From positions 868,001 to 932,000 of the forward strand of contig JANUWF010001636.1 in the NCBI GenBank assembly GCA_026120185.1: a stretch of 64,000 nucleotides of DNA, given 5' to 3'. Shown here one piece after another: positions 1 through 10,964 of this stretch (position 1 is its first letter; each line of letters starts with the position of its first letter). The notes under the pieces are model-generated. The model saw nothing but the letters and a program-made list of their open reading frames with translations. It did no database searches and was not told the origin of the DNA. The stretch comes from Voacanga thouarsii (Eukaryota > Streptophyta > Magnoliopsida > Gentianales > Apocynaceae). The position numbers were made by a program, and so were the translations under genes.

Positions 1-477
1 TCCCAAAAAACGTTGTTTACACATATTAGAAATTAAATTTAAAAATGATTATATGATTAAAAATTAAATTACACATATTTATTTATTTTTTAATAAAATA
101 ATATCATTTTTAAAGTGTACCTAATATTAGAATAATTATATACAAACTACTAATTCCTACACTTTTATATGATATTTGACTTTCACTGTGTGATTATAAA
201 TTTTCTTCCATATGAGTCCTATTAAGCTCATTTTAAAAAAAAAAAAATTACGAATCATGTATTAAAAATTGTGAGTATTGGTTCAACGTGAAGGGTGAGA
301 GGGATTATAAGAAACAAAACAAAATGTCTCTAAGCACATCTCAGCTAACTGACCAATTTGTGATAGTTCTAGCTATTAACAACCGTGTGGGAGTTCGATT
401 CTCACTCAAATCTTAAGGCTTCCTTTGTGAGGAGAAGGCTGACCAATCAATGTGGGATGGACCTCTTGTATGTAATA
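1..477. other. AT-rich intergenic DNA
   Basis: No credible coding region. The first 300 bases are simple AT-rich sequence with short A and T runs. The only structured part is a possible SINE remnant at about 310-430, listed separately. Confidence 0.6.
310..430 (+). repeat. Possible tRNA-derived SINE remnant
   Basis: A B-box-like string, GAGTTCGATTCTC, lies near 391 and a weak A-box-like stretch lies about 40 bases before it, as in the head of a tRNA-derived SINE. No poly-A tail or target duplication could be defined, so this may be chance similarity. Confidence 0.25.
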
Positions 478-753
478 CTCCCTCCGTCCCAAAATATAAG
501 TCGTTTGATTTAATTTCATACATATTAAGATTTTTAAAATCAATGTGACTTTATATTTTTTCTTTCTAAAACACCCCTATTTAAATATATTGGAAACAAG
601 AGAAGAGGGTGGAGAGAAAGAGAGGGAAAGAGAATAATAAATAAGGACAAAAATGTAAAAGTAACTTCAAAACCTTCTTGAAAAATCCCAAGGACTTACA
701 ATTTGAGACAGCAAAAGTAGCTTTTAACGATTTATATTATGGGACGGAGGGAA
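478..753. mobile_element. Stowaway-type MITE
   Basis: The left end reads CTCCCTCCGTCCCAAAATAT and the right end carries the inverted form TATGGGACGGAGGGA, with TA on both outer sides. This terminal sequence and TA target are typical of Stowaway MITEs (Tc1/mariner superfamily). The element is about 276 bp and has no coding capacity. Confidence 0.85.
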
Positions 754-1843
754 TAGTTTATATAGTATTATGGGAAATTTAAAGTCAATTAGGACAGATC
801 TTACAATTTACACTCCCCAAAAGATGGGAAGACGGATCTTGGGCCTTTTGTGCGTAGTGATGTACAAGGTATTATGAGTAACTTAAAGGTCAATTAGAAT
901 ATATCTTGCTATTTAGATTTATATCCCCCAAAGGCTAAAGGGAAGGTCTTGAAATCACAAGTCGGGCAAAGTCTTGGGCGGGTCTTGGGGGCCATGAATA
1001 TGATTAGTAGGGCGAAGTTAGGTTGCCTAGCTTACCAGGTTACTGATTTCTAACATAGACAAGCATTTGCTTGCTATCAGATTTATATGTTTTTGCTCTC
1101 ATTTTCACTTTTTCTTTTTGACTGAAGGGTTTTGATAAGAATGGACTGATTTTGGGTTTGAATGAATTATCTAGCCCATCTGATAGAAATAACTCATCAT
1201 ATGCATTTAAAAAATATGTTTTTATTAAATAAAAATATATTTTAAAAACACGTCTTATACGTTTTTACTAAATAAAAATACATTTTAAAAAATATATCTT
1301 ACTCAAATACATACAGATTAATCTGTAAATTGATAAAGACGCATTTTAAAAATGCATTTTTATCAAGTAAGGATGTGTTTTTCAAATGTGACTATTTGAT
1401 TAATTCCTTCCAATAGTTAGGTCAATAATCCCTTCAAACTCAAAATCAATCCATTCTTATTAAAAAAGAGAAAAAAAACCCCGATAACTTCTTGTGTTGC
1501 TTCAGTGTGAAGGATTGTGCCTATTGGCCTATAAAGAAGCAGAAGGAATGGAGAAAAGACTAGATACAGTAGAAAAAGATTGAAGAGCGGTTCAAAAAGG
1601 GCTCCGAACCGACTATGTCAGAGACTTGCAGCCATGCATTTAGCAGTAAATCTTGAAAGTGAAGGCAGTTCATGAACACTTTCCAGATTTCAAACACCCT
1701 TCTTTTAATCTTTTTTTAACTATAAATTCCCAACATCTGCATCAGATGCACAGCTCCCACTACAAACCATCCACCGACAGTTCTTAGTTTAAAGATTCAG
1801 CAGCTTATAGAAGTACTAAATCCTGCACGTGTGTGCTTCTGCA
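754..1843. other. Intergenic DNA; former upstream flank of the 8148 gene
   Basis: No gene seen. Two imperfect copies of a roughly 75-bp segment lie at 771-843 and 876-953, each with a TTAAAG/GTCAATTAG core followed by a CCCC(A)AAAG block; they look like a decayed local duplication. The last 300 bases lie just outside the Copia-1 insertion, so before that insertion they were the upstream region of the gene now starting at 8148. Confidence 0.5.
1826..1831. promoter_or_regulatory. G-box (CACGTG) cut off from its gene
   Basis: A palindromic CACGTG lies 12 bp left of the TTTTG target duplication of Copia-1. CACGTG is the core site of plant bZIP and bHLH factors. Without the insertion it would lie roughly 60 bp upstream of the TATA box of the 8148 gene. 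Function is inferred from position only. Confidence 0.35.
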
Positions 1844-1848
1844 TTTTG

Positions 1849-2337
1849 TGTTAGGAAAATAAATAAAGTGATTACACTATCTTGAGTGTAATATTATCTT
1901 GTTTATAAAAACAAGTTATCCTAGAATACAATAAAGTTTCGTGAGAAGTTTAAATAGAAATAGAAAAAACTAGATAATACATGTAAAACTTTTGCAGTTT
2001 TTATAACTTCTTAATGATTACCAACTGAGAAGTTAAAACCATTTGAAAGAGTCTTTATCCAAAAGTTATATCTCTTAAAAAAAGTTATATCCTTTAAGAA
2101 ATATTAATTCGAGAAAAATATAAAAAGAAAGTCCTTTTAAACAAGTCCAAGTTGCCCCAAGTGCCCAAGTGCCCTTTTAATATATATAAATATAATTATA
2201 AAATGGACTAACTAAAGAGTCAAGCCCATATTTATTGAGAGCACTTTAGACACTATTTCTTATGCACAACTACTAATAAAGAGCTTCAAGACCTTTCTTT
2301 TTCCAATGTGAAATATGATTGAACAAACTATCTATCA
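1849..2337 (-). repeat. Copia-1 3' LTR (489 bp)
   Basis: It starts TGTTAGGAAAAT and ends CTATCTATCA on the plus strand and matches 6827-8017 along its whole length. It lacks two stretches found in the other LTR: about 17 bp near its start and a 33-bp tandem duplication around the motif GAAAGAGTCTTTATCC. Confidence 0.93.
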
Positions 2338-2350
2338 TTCCCCCACTAGT
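2338..2350 (-). other. Copia-1 polypurine tract
   Basis: Read on the minus strand, ACTAGTGGGGGAA directly precedes the 3' LTR, the expected place and composition for the primer of plus-strand DNA synthesis. Confidence 0.7.
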
Positions 2351-2796
2351 TTGTTCATATAGGTAATTATTTTTCAAAATAAACATAATGCATACAAGAA
2401 AGTATCTAAAAGATTAAACTTTCAATTAGTATAAGTATTTCAGGATGCTAACGGTGTACATGGTGTCCTAGGATTAAACCAAGACACCTTTTGTTAGGAT
2501 CGGAAATACCACACACATTGCATTTATCTTTTTCTATTAAATTTCTCATTTTACTTCTAGCACTATAAATGGCCTTGTGCTGGCAATCCATTTTCTATGA
2601 ATATTTACAAGAATAAATCCTTTTAAATTCTTGTTGAAGCGGCACCACTTCATATTCATATAGGTGGAGTTTATTTATAGAAAAACTCCATTAAGAGTAT
2701 AAACTCATCCTCTCTATTAATCATCACTAACAACCATCACTTTTTGTATGGAACTTGATTTAGTTATCTAATAAGACACATACCAACAACCTGTTA

Positions 2797-5700
2797 TTAC
2801 CCTTTAAACTTCAACCAATAATCGATTTGATTAAGTGAAGTTGGGTTACCGTTATTGGTGTCTAAAGAATTATATTTTCGTCCCATACTATAAGTAGTCT
2901 CCCAGACTTTATCTCTTGGTAAAGCCTTAGTAAGCGGATCCGATAAATTTGCTGCAGACTTCACATAGGAAACAGTGATAATACCATTAGATATTAACTC
3001 TCTAATATAACTATGATGTAAACTTATATATCTTGATTTTCCATTATATATATTACTAAAGGCATTTGACATTGTAGCCTCACTATCACAGTAGATAGTA
3101 ACAGGTGGTATAGGCTGTGGCCATAAGTCAACTTCAAGTAATATATTTCTTATCCATTCAGCCTCTTTACCTGCTGAAGCCAAAGCTATGAATTCAGCTT
3201 CCATAGTTGAATGAGCAAGACACGTTTGTTTCTTAGATACCCAACTAACAGCACCACCTGCTATGGTAAATATCCAACCCGAGGTTGATAATATATCACC
3301 AACTTTAGCAATCCAACTAGCATCAGAATAGCCTTCTAGTACAGCAGGAAAATTAGAATAACATAATTGTACTTTTACGGTTCTTTTCAGATAACCAAGT
3401 ACTCTTTCAACCGCTTTCCAATGAGCCATACTTGGATTGCTTGTAAATCTTGTTAATTTACTCACTGTAAAGGCTATATCAGGTCTTGTGCAACACATAG
3501 CATACATCAAGCTTCCTATAACACTAGCATACTTCAATTGTTCTATTAATCTAGCATCATTTTTTACTAGTTTAACACTAGTATCATATGGAGTATTATA
3601 TTCTTTAATATTTAAGAATTTATATTTATTCAAGAGCTTCTCTATATAGTGAGTTTGATTTAACATAAATCCATTATCATGTTTGGTAACTTTAATTCCC
3701 AAAATTGTATCCACTTCTTTAAGATCTTTCATCTTAAAGGTAGAAGTAAGAAACTTTTTTGTTTCATTTATACCAAGAATATTTGTGCCAAAAATAAGCA
3801 TATCATCTACATAGAGGCATATAATTACTCCATAATCACTAGTAAATTTAGAATAGATGCATTTATCAGCTGTTTTATGTCTAAAACCATAAGATAAAAT
3901 TTTTTAATCGACCTTTTCATGCCATTGTTTTGGAGTTTGTTTGAGACCATATAAAGATTTTATAAGTTTGCATACTTTATTTTCATTACCAGGAAGTACA
4001 AAACCTTCTGGTTGTTTCATGTAAACTTCTTCTTTCAAATCTCCATTTAAAAAAGTAGTTTTGACATCCATTTGGTGAACACATAATTTATAAATAGAAG
4101 CTAAGACAAATAAAACTCTAATAGATGTTATTCTTGCTACAAGTGCATATGTATCAAAATAATCTAGTCCTTTTTTCTGTGTAAATCCTTTAGCTACTAA
4201 CCTAGCTTTAAAGGTTTGTAAAGTACCATCTGAATTATATTTCTTTCTAAAAACCCATTTATTTTTAATGGGGTTTGAATTGGGAGGTAAGTCAACTAGA
4301 ACCCATGTATTATTAGCATAATTGAATCCATTTCATCATTTATAGCTTCTTGCCAAAAGGCAGCATCTCTAGAAGCTAAAGCTTCCTTAAATGTTTTTGG
4401 TTCATCACCAACATTTGATATCTCCACTAGCCTTATAATTTTTTCTCTACTTCCTTCAACTAGAAAAGTTATATGATCAAGAGATATAAAATCAGGATCA
4501 AGATGTTTAATTTTTCTTTGCCTTTGACTTCTCCTTGGTTCAGATGGTTCATCAAATTCTTTTCTTTTATTAGAATTCGAATCTAATTTATTGTGCTCTT
4601 CTATATGACCATGCAACATATTATCACGTATAAAGATGTTTTCAAAGAATTCTACATGAATAGACTCTACAATAACATTATATTCCAAATCAAGTAAACG
4701 ATATGCTTTTGAATTTTGAGCATAACCAACAAAAACAGATTTTATACCTTTTGCACCAAGTTTTTGTCTTTGAGAATCAGGAAGTTGATAGTATGCTATA
4801 CACCCCCACACTTTCAAATACTTTAAATTTGGCTTCCTTCCATTCCAGACTTCATATGGTGAAATATGAGTCTTCTTTGAAGGAATTCTATTGAGAATAT
4901 GGCACGTAGTAAAAACTGCTTCTCCCCATAAGTTGAATGGTAATTTAGCATTTAATATCATTGCATTTACCGTGTCAACTAGTGTTCTATTTTTCCTTTC
5001 GGCCAATCCATTTTATTAGGGTGTAAAAGGAGTTGTTCTTTGGTGAATTATACTATGATCTTCACAGAACTTATTAAATTCACCAGAAAAGTATTCTCCT
5101 CCTCTCTCACTTCTTAACATTTTAATTTTTCGTTCCTTTTGATTCTCTACCTTAGCCTTAAATTCCTTAAAAACACTAAGTGCTTCATCTTTAGTTCTTA
5201 ACAAATAAATATGTGCATAACGAAAACAATCGTCTATAAAAGTAATCAAGTATCTTTTACCTCCTCTAGTTAATTTTTCATTTAATTCACAAATATCTGA
5301 AGGAATCAAATCTAACATTTTATGCATATATTTTGCTTTAGGAAATGGTTTCCTAGTAATTTTAGCTTGTGCACATATTTCACATTTATCTAAAGAATCA
5401 TACTTACAAGAAATATAATTATGATTAGTCATGTATTTCAAAGTAGAATAATTTAAATGTCCTAAACGAGCATGCCAAAGATCAGAAGACTCAATAATAT
5501 AAGCAGAACCAACATTGATTTCATTAATGCTTAATTTGAACAAGCCATCAAGGGTGTAACCCTTTCCTACAAACACACCATTCTTGGTGATCACAACCTT
5601 ATCAGATTCTATTACAATCTTAAAGCCTCTTTTGCTCAACAAACTAGCAGAAACAAGATTCCTTTTAACATCAGGAACATGAAAAACATTCACCAATGTG

Positions 5701-6802
5701 AGCTTTTGTCCCGAAGTGAATTTCAGAACAACAGTTCCTTTACCAAACACGTGAACTGGTGCTTGATTACCCATAAAGACCTCAACATCATCTTTTATAT
5801 AAGTACTGAATAGATCTTTATTGTTGCACACATGAATGGTTGCACCGGAATCAAGGAAAAACTCAGAAGAACAAGTGAAAGCAACTGAATTTATTTCAGT
5901 AACCATGGCTACCAAACTTTCTTCAATAACGAAGTTTGCCTCTTTGGTAACGCCAGTATTAGTATTAACACTGGTATCTGCTTTCTTCTCTTCACTCTTC
6001 TTGAACCTACATTCTTTAATGTAGTAACCTTTCTTTCCACAGTGGAAACATGTCTGGTTCCTTTTGTTGTTGTTCCTCTTGAATGACTTGGTATTGATCT
6101 TAAGATGTTTCTGAAATTTGTTTCCAGATTTTGCTCCTACAGCATTTACTTGCAATTTTGTATTGGAATTTTCAACAACATTTTTCTGCAATTTCTCTTC
6201 TCTTATACAAGTTTCACACTCAATCTGTAGATGAGTCTGAAATTGCTCGAGAGTCAAACTCTCTGATTGTAACAAAATCTTCTTTCTGTAGCTGTTCCAA
6301 AAGGGAGGCAATTTGGACAGAATTGCACCAATTTGTAGTGCATCAACTTCCAAATCCCTTAATCTGGAAACTAAAATTTGAAGTTCATGGACTTGATCCA
6401 TGAGTGGCTTATCATCAATCATTCTGAAATCAAAATAATTTAAAGTAAGGAATTTGTCCGTACCTTTCTTTCATTCTGATATTTAGTCTCCAAAGCAATC
6501 CAGATGTCCTTTGGAGTTTGGAGTGCAGCATAGAGATCATACAGACAATCTGTCAAAGAATTTACAATCAATTGATCATCTTCACGTTTCTTTCGTTCAG
6601 CCTTCAATCCATCACTGTCTTCCGGTGTTGGTGCAGGAAGAGCCTCCAGGGACGGATCAAGAATATAGAGAACTTTCTGTGTGGCTAGAAGAAATCTCTT
6701 CTTGTCTTTCCATCTTGTGAAATTCGTTCCATCGAATTGATTCAGTTTGATAGCATCTTGTTGTGTTAACAATTTCATCGTTGCAGCATTCATCAACGCC
6801 AT
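2797..6802 (-). pseudogene. Copia-1 gag-pol, broken
   Basis: Gag starts at 6802 and reads in frame to 6440. A frameshift near 6475 leads into a long stretch (6422-5016) holding the zinc knuckle (CFHCGKKGY), the protease DSG motif, the integrase zinc-binding region (HARLGH) and the integrase core. Two adjacent TAA stops near 5015 interrupt it. The integrase C-terminal part resumes at 5006-4296, then the frame breaks again near 4300. Reverse transcriptase follows (the YVDD region lies near 3800 in the next open stretch), and the last open stretch, 3801-2797, carries the RNase H region with the STMEAEF motif and the C-terminus. At least four breaks make this copy non-functional by itself. The domain order integrase before reverse transcriptase identifies Ty1/copia. 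Confidence 0.93.
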
Positions 6803-6826
6803 GGAAAGACAATATTACACTCAAAT

Positions 6827-8017
6827 TGTTAGGAAAATAAATAAAGAACAAACTTTGAGGCGTGATTACACTATCTTGAGTGTAATATTATCTTGCTTAT
6901 CAAAACAAGTTACCCCAAGATACAACAAAGTTTCGTAAGAAATTTAAATAGAAATAAAAAAACCAGATAATACCTATAAAACTTCTGCAATTTTTATAAC
7001 TTCTTAATGGTTACCAACTGAGAAGTTACAACCCTTTGAAAGAGTCTTTATCCAAAAGTTATAATCCTTTGAAAGAGTCTTTATCCAAAAGTTATATCTC
7101 TTAAGAAAAGTTATATCCCTTAAGAAATATTAATTTGGGAAAAATATAAAAATAATTCTTTTTAAACAAGACCAAGTTGTCCCGAGTGCCCAAGTGCCCT
7201 TTTAATATATATATAAGTATAATTATAAAATAGACTAACTAAAGAGTTAAGCCCATATTTATTTGAGAGCACTTTAGACACTACTTCTTGTGCACAACTA
7301 CTAATAAAGAGCTTCAAAACCTTTCTTTTTCCTGCTAGTTAATAGGATCGACATGCTTATGTGTTAATCAGATTAAATCTCGAGAATATGAGAAACGAAT
7401 CATACATTTGTGGATATCGTCTCCACCAATACGATTCTTGAAGTCTTCGGCCTTCTGGTAATGCTCCAGACCCCCAAGTCTTCTTCAATGTAATCTCCTT
7501 GGACCAAAAAATTGTTAATCGTATTTTGTTTCTCTCTTTGTTGAGGGTGGACTCACACAAAAACTGAGAGAAAAACTCTAGAAAACCACCAGGATGATCT
7601 TCACGTATGTTGAAAATAGAGTCATAAACCAATATGTATTATTGACTCTATCTCCAAATACGAGTCCTGATAGAATAAGAAAAGTATAGTTGAATACAAC
7701 TATCTCCACTTATCCTATTCCATTTAAAATACGATTTTTTATTTTCTGTAATTTTCATTAATAAATTATAAATAAATTATAATTTATTATTGTCCCATAA
7801 TTAGGAGCCACTGAAGGGACCTGACCGGATACAATTAGACTAAGCTCCAATAAATTATTTTGTCAATAAAAATAATTTATTAATTACGTTCCACTCCACT
7901 AAAAGAACGTAACTGCACTCTTAGTCTAATCGCAATTACTGGAGTCAATAATTATATCCATTAATTGATCGATCCAACATTTCCAATGTAGGATATGATT
8001 GAACAAACTATCTATCA
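6827..8017 (-). repeat. Copia-1 5' LTR, interrupted
   Basis: It matches the LTR at 1849-2337 but is split by a solo LTR at 7333-7979. Without that insert and its 5-bp duplication it would be 539 bp. Gag begins only 24 bp from its inner edge, and I see no clear TGGTATCAGAGC-type primer binding site in that gap. Confidence 0.92.
7333..7979. mobile_element. Solo LTR (647 bp) nested in Copia-1
   Basis: This block interrupts the Copia-1 5' LTR and is absent from the 3' LTR. It begins TGCTAGTTAATAGG, ends GATCGATCCAACA, and is flanked by a perfect 5-bp duplication TTTCC (7328-7332 and 7980-7984). TG...CA ends, a 5-bp duplication and no internal coding region mark it as a solo LTR of another retrotransposon, left by LTR-LTR recombination. 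Its minus-strand start, TGTTGGATCGATC, suggests a copia-like family; orientation is not certain. Confidence 0.88.
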
Positions 8018-8073
8018 TTTTGATGAAGAATCTTAGAGCCAAGAAATTTATCAACAAGAGCATATTTCCTCTC

Positions 8074-8080
8074 TATATAA
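8074..8080 (+). promoter_or_regulatory. TATA box of the 8148 gene
   Basis: TATATAA lies 74 bp before the ATG at 8148 and 52 bp after the Copia-1 target duplication. It fits a plant core promoter with a leader of roughly 40 bases. Confidence 0.6.
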
Positions 8081-8147
8081 GCATTCAACCTCTGATAGTG
8101 CAAGGAACATCCAGCTCTCACTTTGTTTTCTTCATACAGCAGGTGAC

Positions 8148-8459
8148 ATGGCTTCCATCGTCTCCAAAAAGCAGCAGTCTGCTCCCGTAGATAGTCGGAA
8201 GTACACAGAAGATGAAGAAGAAGAAGAGATTCAGAATAATCCAAGCTGTGTTACGAGCCATCTATACTTGAAGCCTTCTCACTCCAATGGAACACTAGAT
8301 AGAGAAGTGGTGCTCAGGCGTATTCGCCACCGCAAGAGAGTCCATAACGTCAAAAAGGCCGTTCAAGCTCTGTTCAATTGTCCTCTTGCTTCCAAGAAAG
8401 ACAAGGCCGTTTCTTCTCCTCGAATGAAATGGGTTGATGATGCTTTCGCTGCTCTTTAG
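8148..8459 (+). CDS. Small single-exon plant protein, function unknown
   Basis: An open frame of 103 residues. It has a TATA box 74 bp upstream, a good start context (GTGACATGGCT) and an AT-rich 3' flank that looks like a 3' UTR. The N-terminal half is hydrophilic with an acidic run (residues about 22-27, DEEEEE); the C-terminal half is basic, with RIRHRKRVHNVKKAV around residues 58-72, then a Lys/Ser-rich stretch and an acidic/aromatic end (MKWVDDAFAAL). No signal peptide or membrane segment is seen. The organised composition and promoter argue for a real gene. I do not recognise a named family; the basic helix-like segment could bind nucleic acid or a partner protein, but that is a guess. 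Its former distal promoter is now 6.2 kb away because of Copia-1. Confidence 0.7.
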   Translation: MASIVSKKQQSAPVDSRKYTEDEEEEEIQNNPSCVTSHLYLKPSHSNGTLDREVVLRRIRHRKRVHNVKKAVQALFNCPLASKKDKAVSSPRMKWVDDAFAAL

Positions 8460-8991
8460 CTCACTATGTTTCTCCAAGTGCTCTGTAAATTTAGCAACTA
8501 GTTGTATTTAGAATCTTTCTCTAGTTACTGGTGCAGTTGGCTGAATTATAACTGTACAGATTGTTATACTGGAAATCATTTTCCGGTTCTTCTCTCAGTA
8601 AATATACTTTATATCTGGTAACCCCAATAATATCTCCTGCTATATTCATTATTATTAGACCAAATTTATTCAGCTAATCAGTTCATGACAATGAAGATCC
8701 AATTAACAATTAATTATCTTGATCGTGATAGAATGAAATTTTCTTCAAGATAAAATTGCAGCTAATGGCAAAGAGATCCAAATTTTCTACATTTGATTCT
8801 GTGACCTTCACATGGTGAAAGAAAAATACCCGACAAGAAGACACTGAATAGATAGATTCCTTCATGATAATAGCAGCTTGAAGACTTGCAATCTCCTCCT
8901 TTATCAGTGAAGTTGCTTTTGGTCTGGGATGCTTATCCATCCCACCCAAATAGCTAATTAATACGAGCTACTTTCCATAAGCATCCTCTTT
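8460..8991. other. 3' flank of the 8148 gene and spacer
   Basis: The first 150 bases have the T-rich, AT-biased character of a plant 3' UTR. On the minus strand, about 8850-8949 encodes a hydrophilic stretch (KEEIASLQAAIIMKESIYS) that could be a further exon or remnant of the broken frame at 8992-9309; no convincing splice sites link them. Confidence 0.4.
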
Positions 8992-9309
8992 CTATTTTCC
9001 CACATGCTGGAATATGGAATCTGCCTTTGATTTAATATTGCCAGTATAAGTTACGGCTTTCTTATCTTTGATCTGTCTATGTTTGCTTAATTGGGCAAGT
9101 ATTTGAGCTCTGTCGAATCCCCTGAAATATTAGCAACGGATAAAAGGTTTCTCAGCATTCTTCCGATCCTTCATTTTCCTTTCTATGTTATTAGTAAAAG
9201 ACGAGGAAGATGAGAGGGCATCATTCTCTTTTCTACGAAGATTTTCCAAATGAAAATTGGACCACTCTTTCTCAATATTTTCCCAATGGCTATAGACAGG
9301 GGAAGACAT
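8992..9309 (-). pseudogene. Unrecognised short reading frame with one internal stop
   Basis: From an ATG at 9309 the minus strand encodes about 59 hydrophilic residues beginning MSSPVYSHWENIEKEW. A TAA at 9130-9132 then interrupts, and the same frame continues with FDRAQILAQLSKHRQ and ends at a TAG at 8992. Both halves have coding-like composition, so this may be a gene broken by one nonsense change; a short intron over the stop is possible but the splice signals are weak. The 8-bp target duplication of the hAT element at 9315-10434 contains the ATG, so any leader and promoter are displaced by 1.1 kb. I do not recognise the family. Confidence 0.4.
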
Positions 9310-9314
9310 GCAGT

Positions 9315-10434
9315 CAGCGGCGGAGCCAGAAATTTGACTAAGTGGAGTCAATTCTTAGTGCAAAAAATATATATTTATATAAAATTTTATTTATAATTAT
9401 CCATAACGAGTTTTCATATTTTGAAATTATTGTATAATGGTTTCATTGTCAATATTATTAAATACATCTCTTTTAATATATGTAACCAAACAATTATTCA
9501 TCAAGCTATCTCTCATTCGATTTCTCAATCGATTCTTCACAATTTTCATTGTTGAAAATGATCTTTCCACCCTCGCACGGGCAAAATCAAAGCCAATTTC
9601 ACTAGAAAAAAAGTTATGGATAAACAATACTTTTTTTTGTCTCAACCAATTTCTTAGCAAGTTGACCAACATCTTTAATATTCAAAAATGCACTATTAGA
9701 ATGCATATCAATGATGTAAGTTTCAAGTTGATTATCAAGTTCTATAAGATCAACCGCAGAAAATTCAAGAGAATAAAACTGAGCAAATCGAATCAATCCT
9801 CTCTTGTCTCTTGAAATATCACATGAAAAAAACAAAACCTTTTAATGAATAATGATAAAAAAACAAATAAAATTGATAATTTGAATCTCTATTCAAAAGA
9901 TTTAAAAAACTTCCTTTAGACACTAACAGAGCCAGAGAAGATGCTAAAGAGTGAAGGTTGCATTGAAGCCAAAAAAAATAAAAGACAGAACAGGGATGTC
10001 CCAAAGCTGATTCGTTGAAGAAGACAAGTAGTTGTCTTTTGGCTCTTGCTCTGTGTTTGCTTCGTGCTTCTCCAAACTCCAACTCCAAGACCAAGATAAG
10101 AAGTTTTTGACTTTGTACTTTAGTAATGGTAGCCAACGAAAGGCTTTTCGCTTTAGAGTGGTCAGTTTTAAAAACTCATTAATTTTTTATAAAAGTGACA
10201 AATCAATTTTAAAAGTATATAAAAGTGAAAGCCTATTTTGAAGTTCGGAGAAGTTTACCCTAGAGTACTTATTTAATTTTTTATTTCATTGTAACCTTTA
10301 TGTATTTTTTTTAGTGGGTCAATTTATAAAATTTTTAAAATTTCAATGCGATCAATTTTTTTAATGAGGTTAATTTATATATTATTATTAAAAAAATTTA
10401 AAATTTCAGTGAATATACATTGGCTCCACCACTG
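9315..10434 (-). mobile_element. hAT-superfamily element, about 1.1 kb, decayed
   Basis: The ends are inverted copies, CAGCGGCGGAGCCA at the left and TGGCTCCACCACTG at the right (12 of 14 positions match). The flanks carry a perfect 8-bp duplication CATGCAGT (9307-9314 and 10435-10442). An 8-bp duplication is the hAT signature, and the interior encodes the C-terminal part of a hAT transposase on the minus strand. At 1120 bp it is an internally deleted copy that could move only with outside transposase. Confidence 0.93.
9427..9835 (-). pseudogene. hAT transposase C-terminal fragment
   Basis: Two overlapping minus-strand frames (9835-9614 and 9672-9427) encode successive parts of one protein, so a frameshift near 9640 separates them. 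The second contains VERSFSTMKIVKNRLRN, the hAT C-terminal dimerisation region of the plant ZMYM1/TTF-type transposases. The first carries the helical region just before it (LDNQLETYIIDM). The BED finger and catalytic core are missing. Confidence 0.88.
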
Positions 10435-10547
10435 CATGCAGTGTAAGAATCGTATCAACGACACACCCCCCTCCCCCTACGCCAGCCCCGGGGGGCTTCT
10501 TTCTTGAAGCTATTTCCCAATATTTTTCTTCTTTTAGGGTTAACTTA

Positions 10548-10964
10548 AGGTGAGTTTGGTTCGCGAAGGGAAAGGGAAGGGGGAGTAGAACATTTTACTT
10601 CCATCAGGGGAAGTAAATAAAATTACTTTCATCCTATTTGGTTAGAGTGGAAGGGAAGTAAATATGATTTACCTCTCATTGTTTGGTTGTAAGGTATATG
10701 GGGAGGAAATAATTATTGAATTACTATTATACCCCTAAGGTTAATTCATAAAAAATAACAAAATAGGATAGAATGATAATAAAATAAATACCCTAGGATA
10801 AGAGGGTCTTTTAACCCCATTTACTTCTTAAACCCTCCAAAATAGAGGGGAACATATACTTCCCCCTCAAATCACTCCAACCAAATTAAGTAGATCACAC
10901 ATTTACTTTTTATTTTACTTTCTCTCATTTTTTCCTTCCCACTTTCACTCCAACCAAACTCACC
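10548..10964. mobile_element. MITE with GGTGAGTTTGGTT ends
   Basis: The left end GGTGAGTTTGGTT is repeated inverted at the right as AACCAAACTCACC, bounding 417 bp without coding capacity. The TIR resembles plant MITEs of the PIF/Harbinger or hAT classes, but I found no clear target duplication, so the superfamily is open. Confidence 0.7.

Larger units (their letters stand above)
1849..8017 (-). mobile_element. Copia-1: Ty1/copia LTR retrotransposon
   Basis: Both LTRs end in TG...CA, and the element is flanked by a perfect 5-bp target duplication TTTTG (1844-1848 and 8018-8022). The internal region codes on the minus strand in the copia order gag, protease, integrase, reverse transcriptase, RNase H. 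The left LTR (3' LTR) is 489 bp; the right LTR (5' LTR) is 1191 bp because a 647-bp solo LTR sits inside it. By eye the LTRs differ at about 30-40 sites plus two indels, so this is not a recent insertion. It lies between the promoter-proximal DNA of the 8148 gene and its TATA box. Confidence 0.95.
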
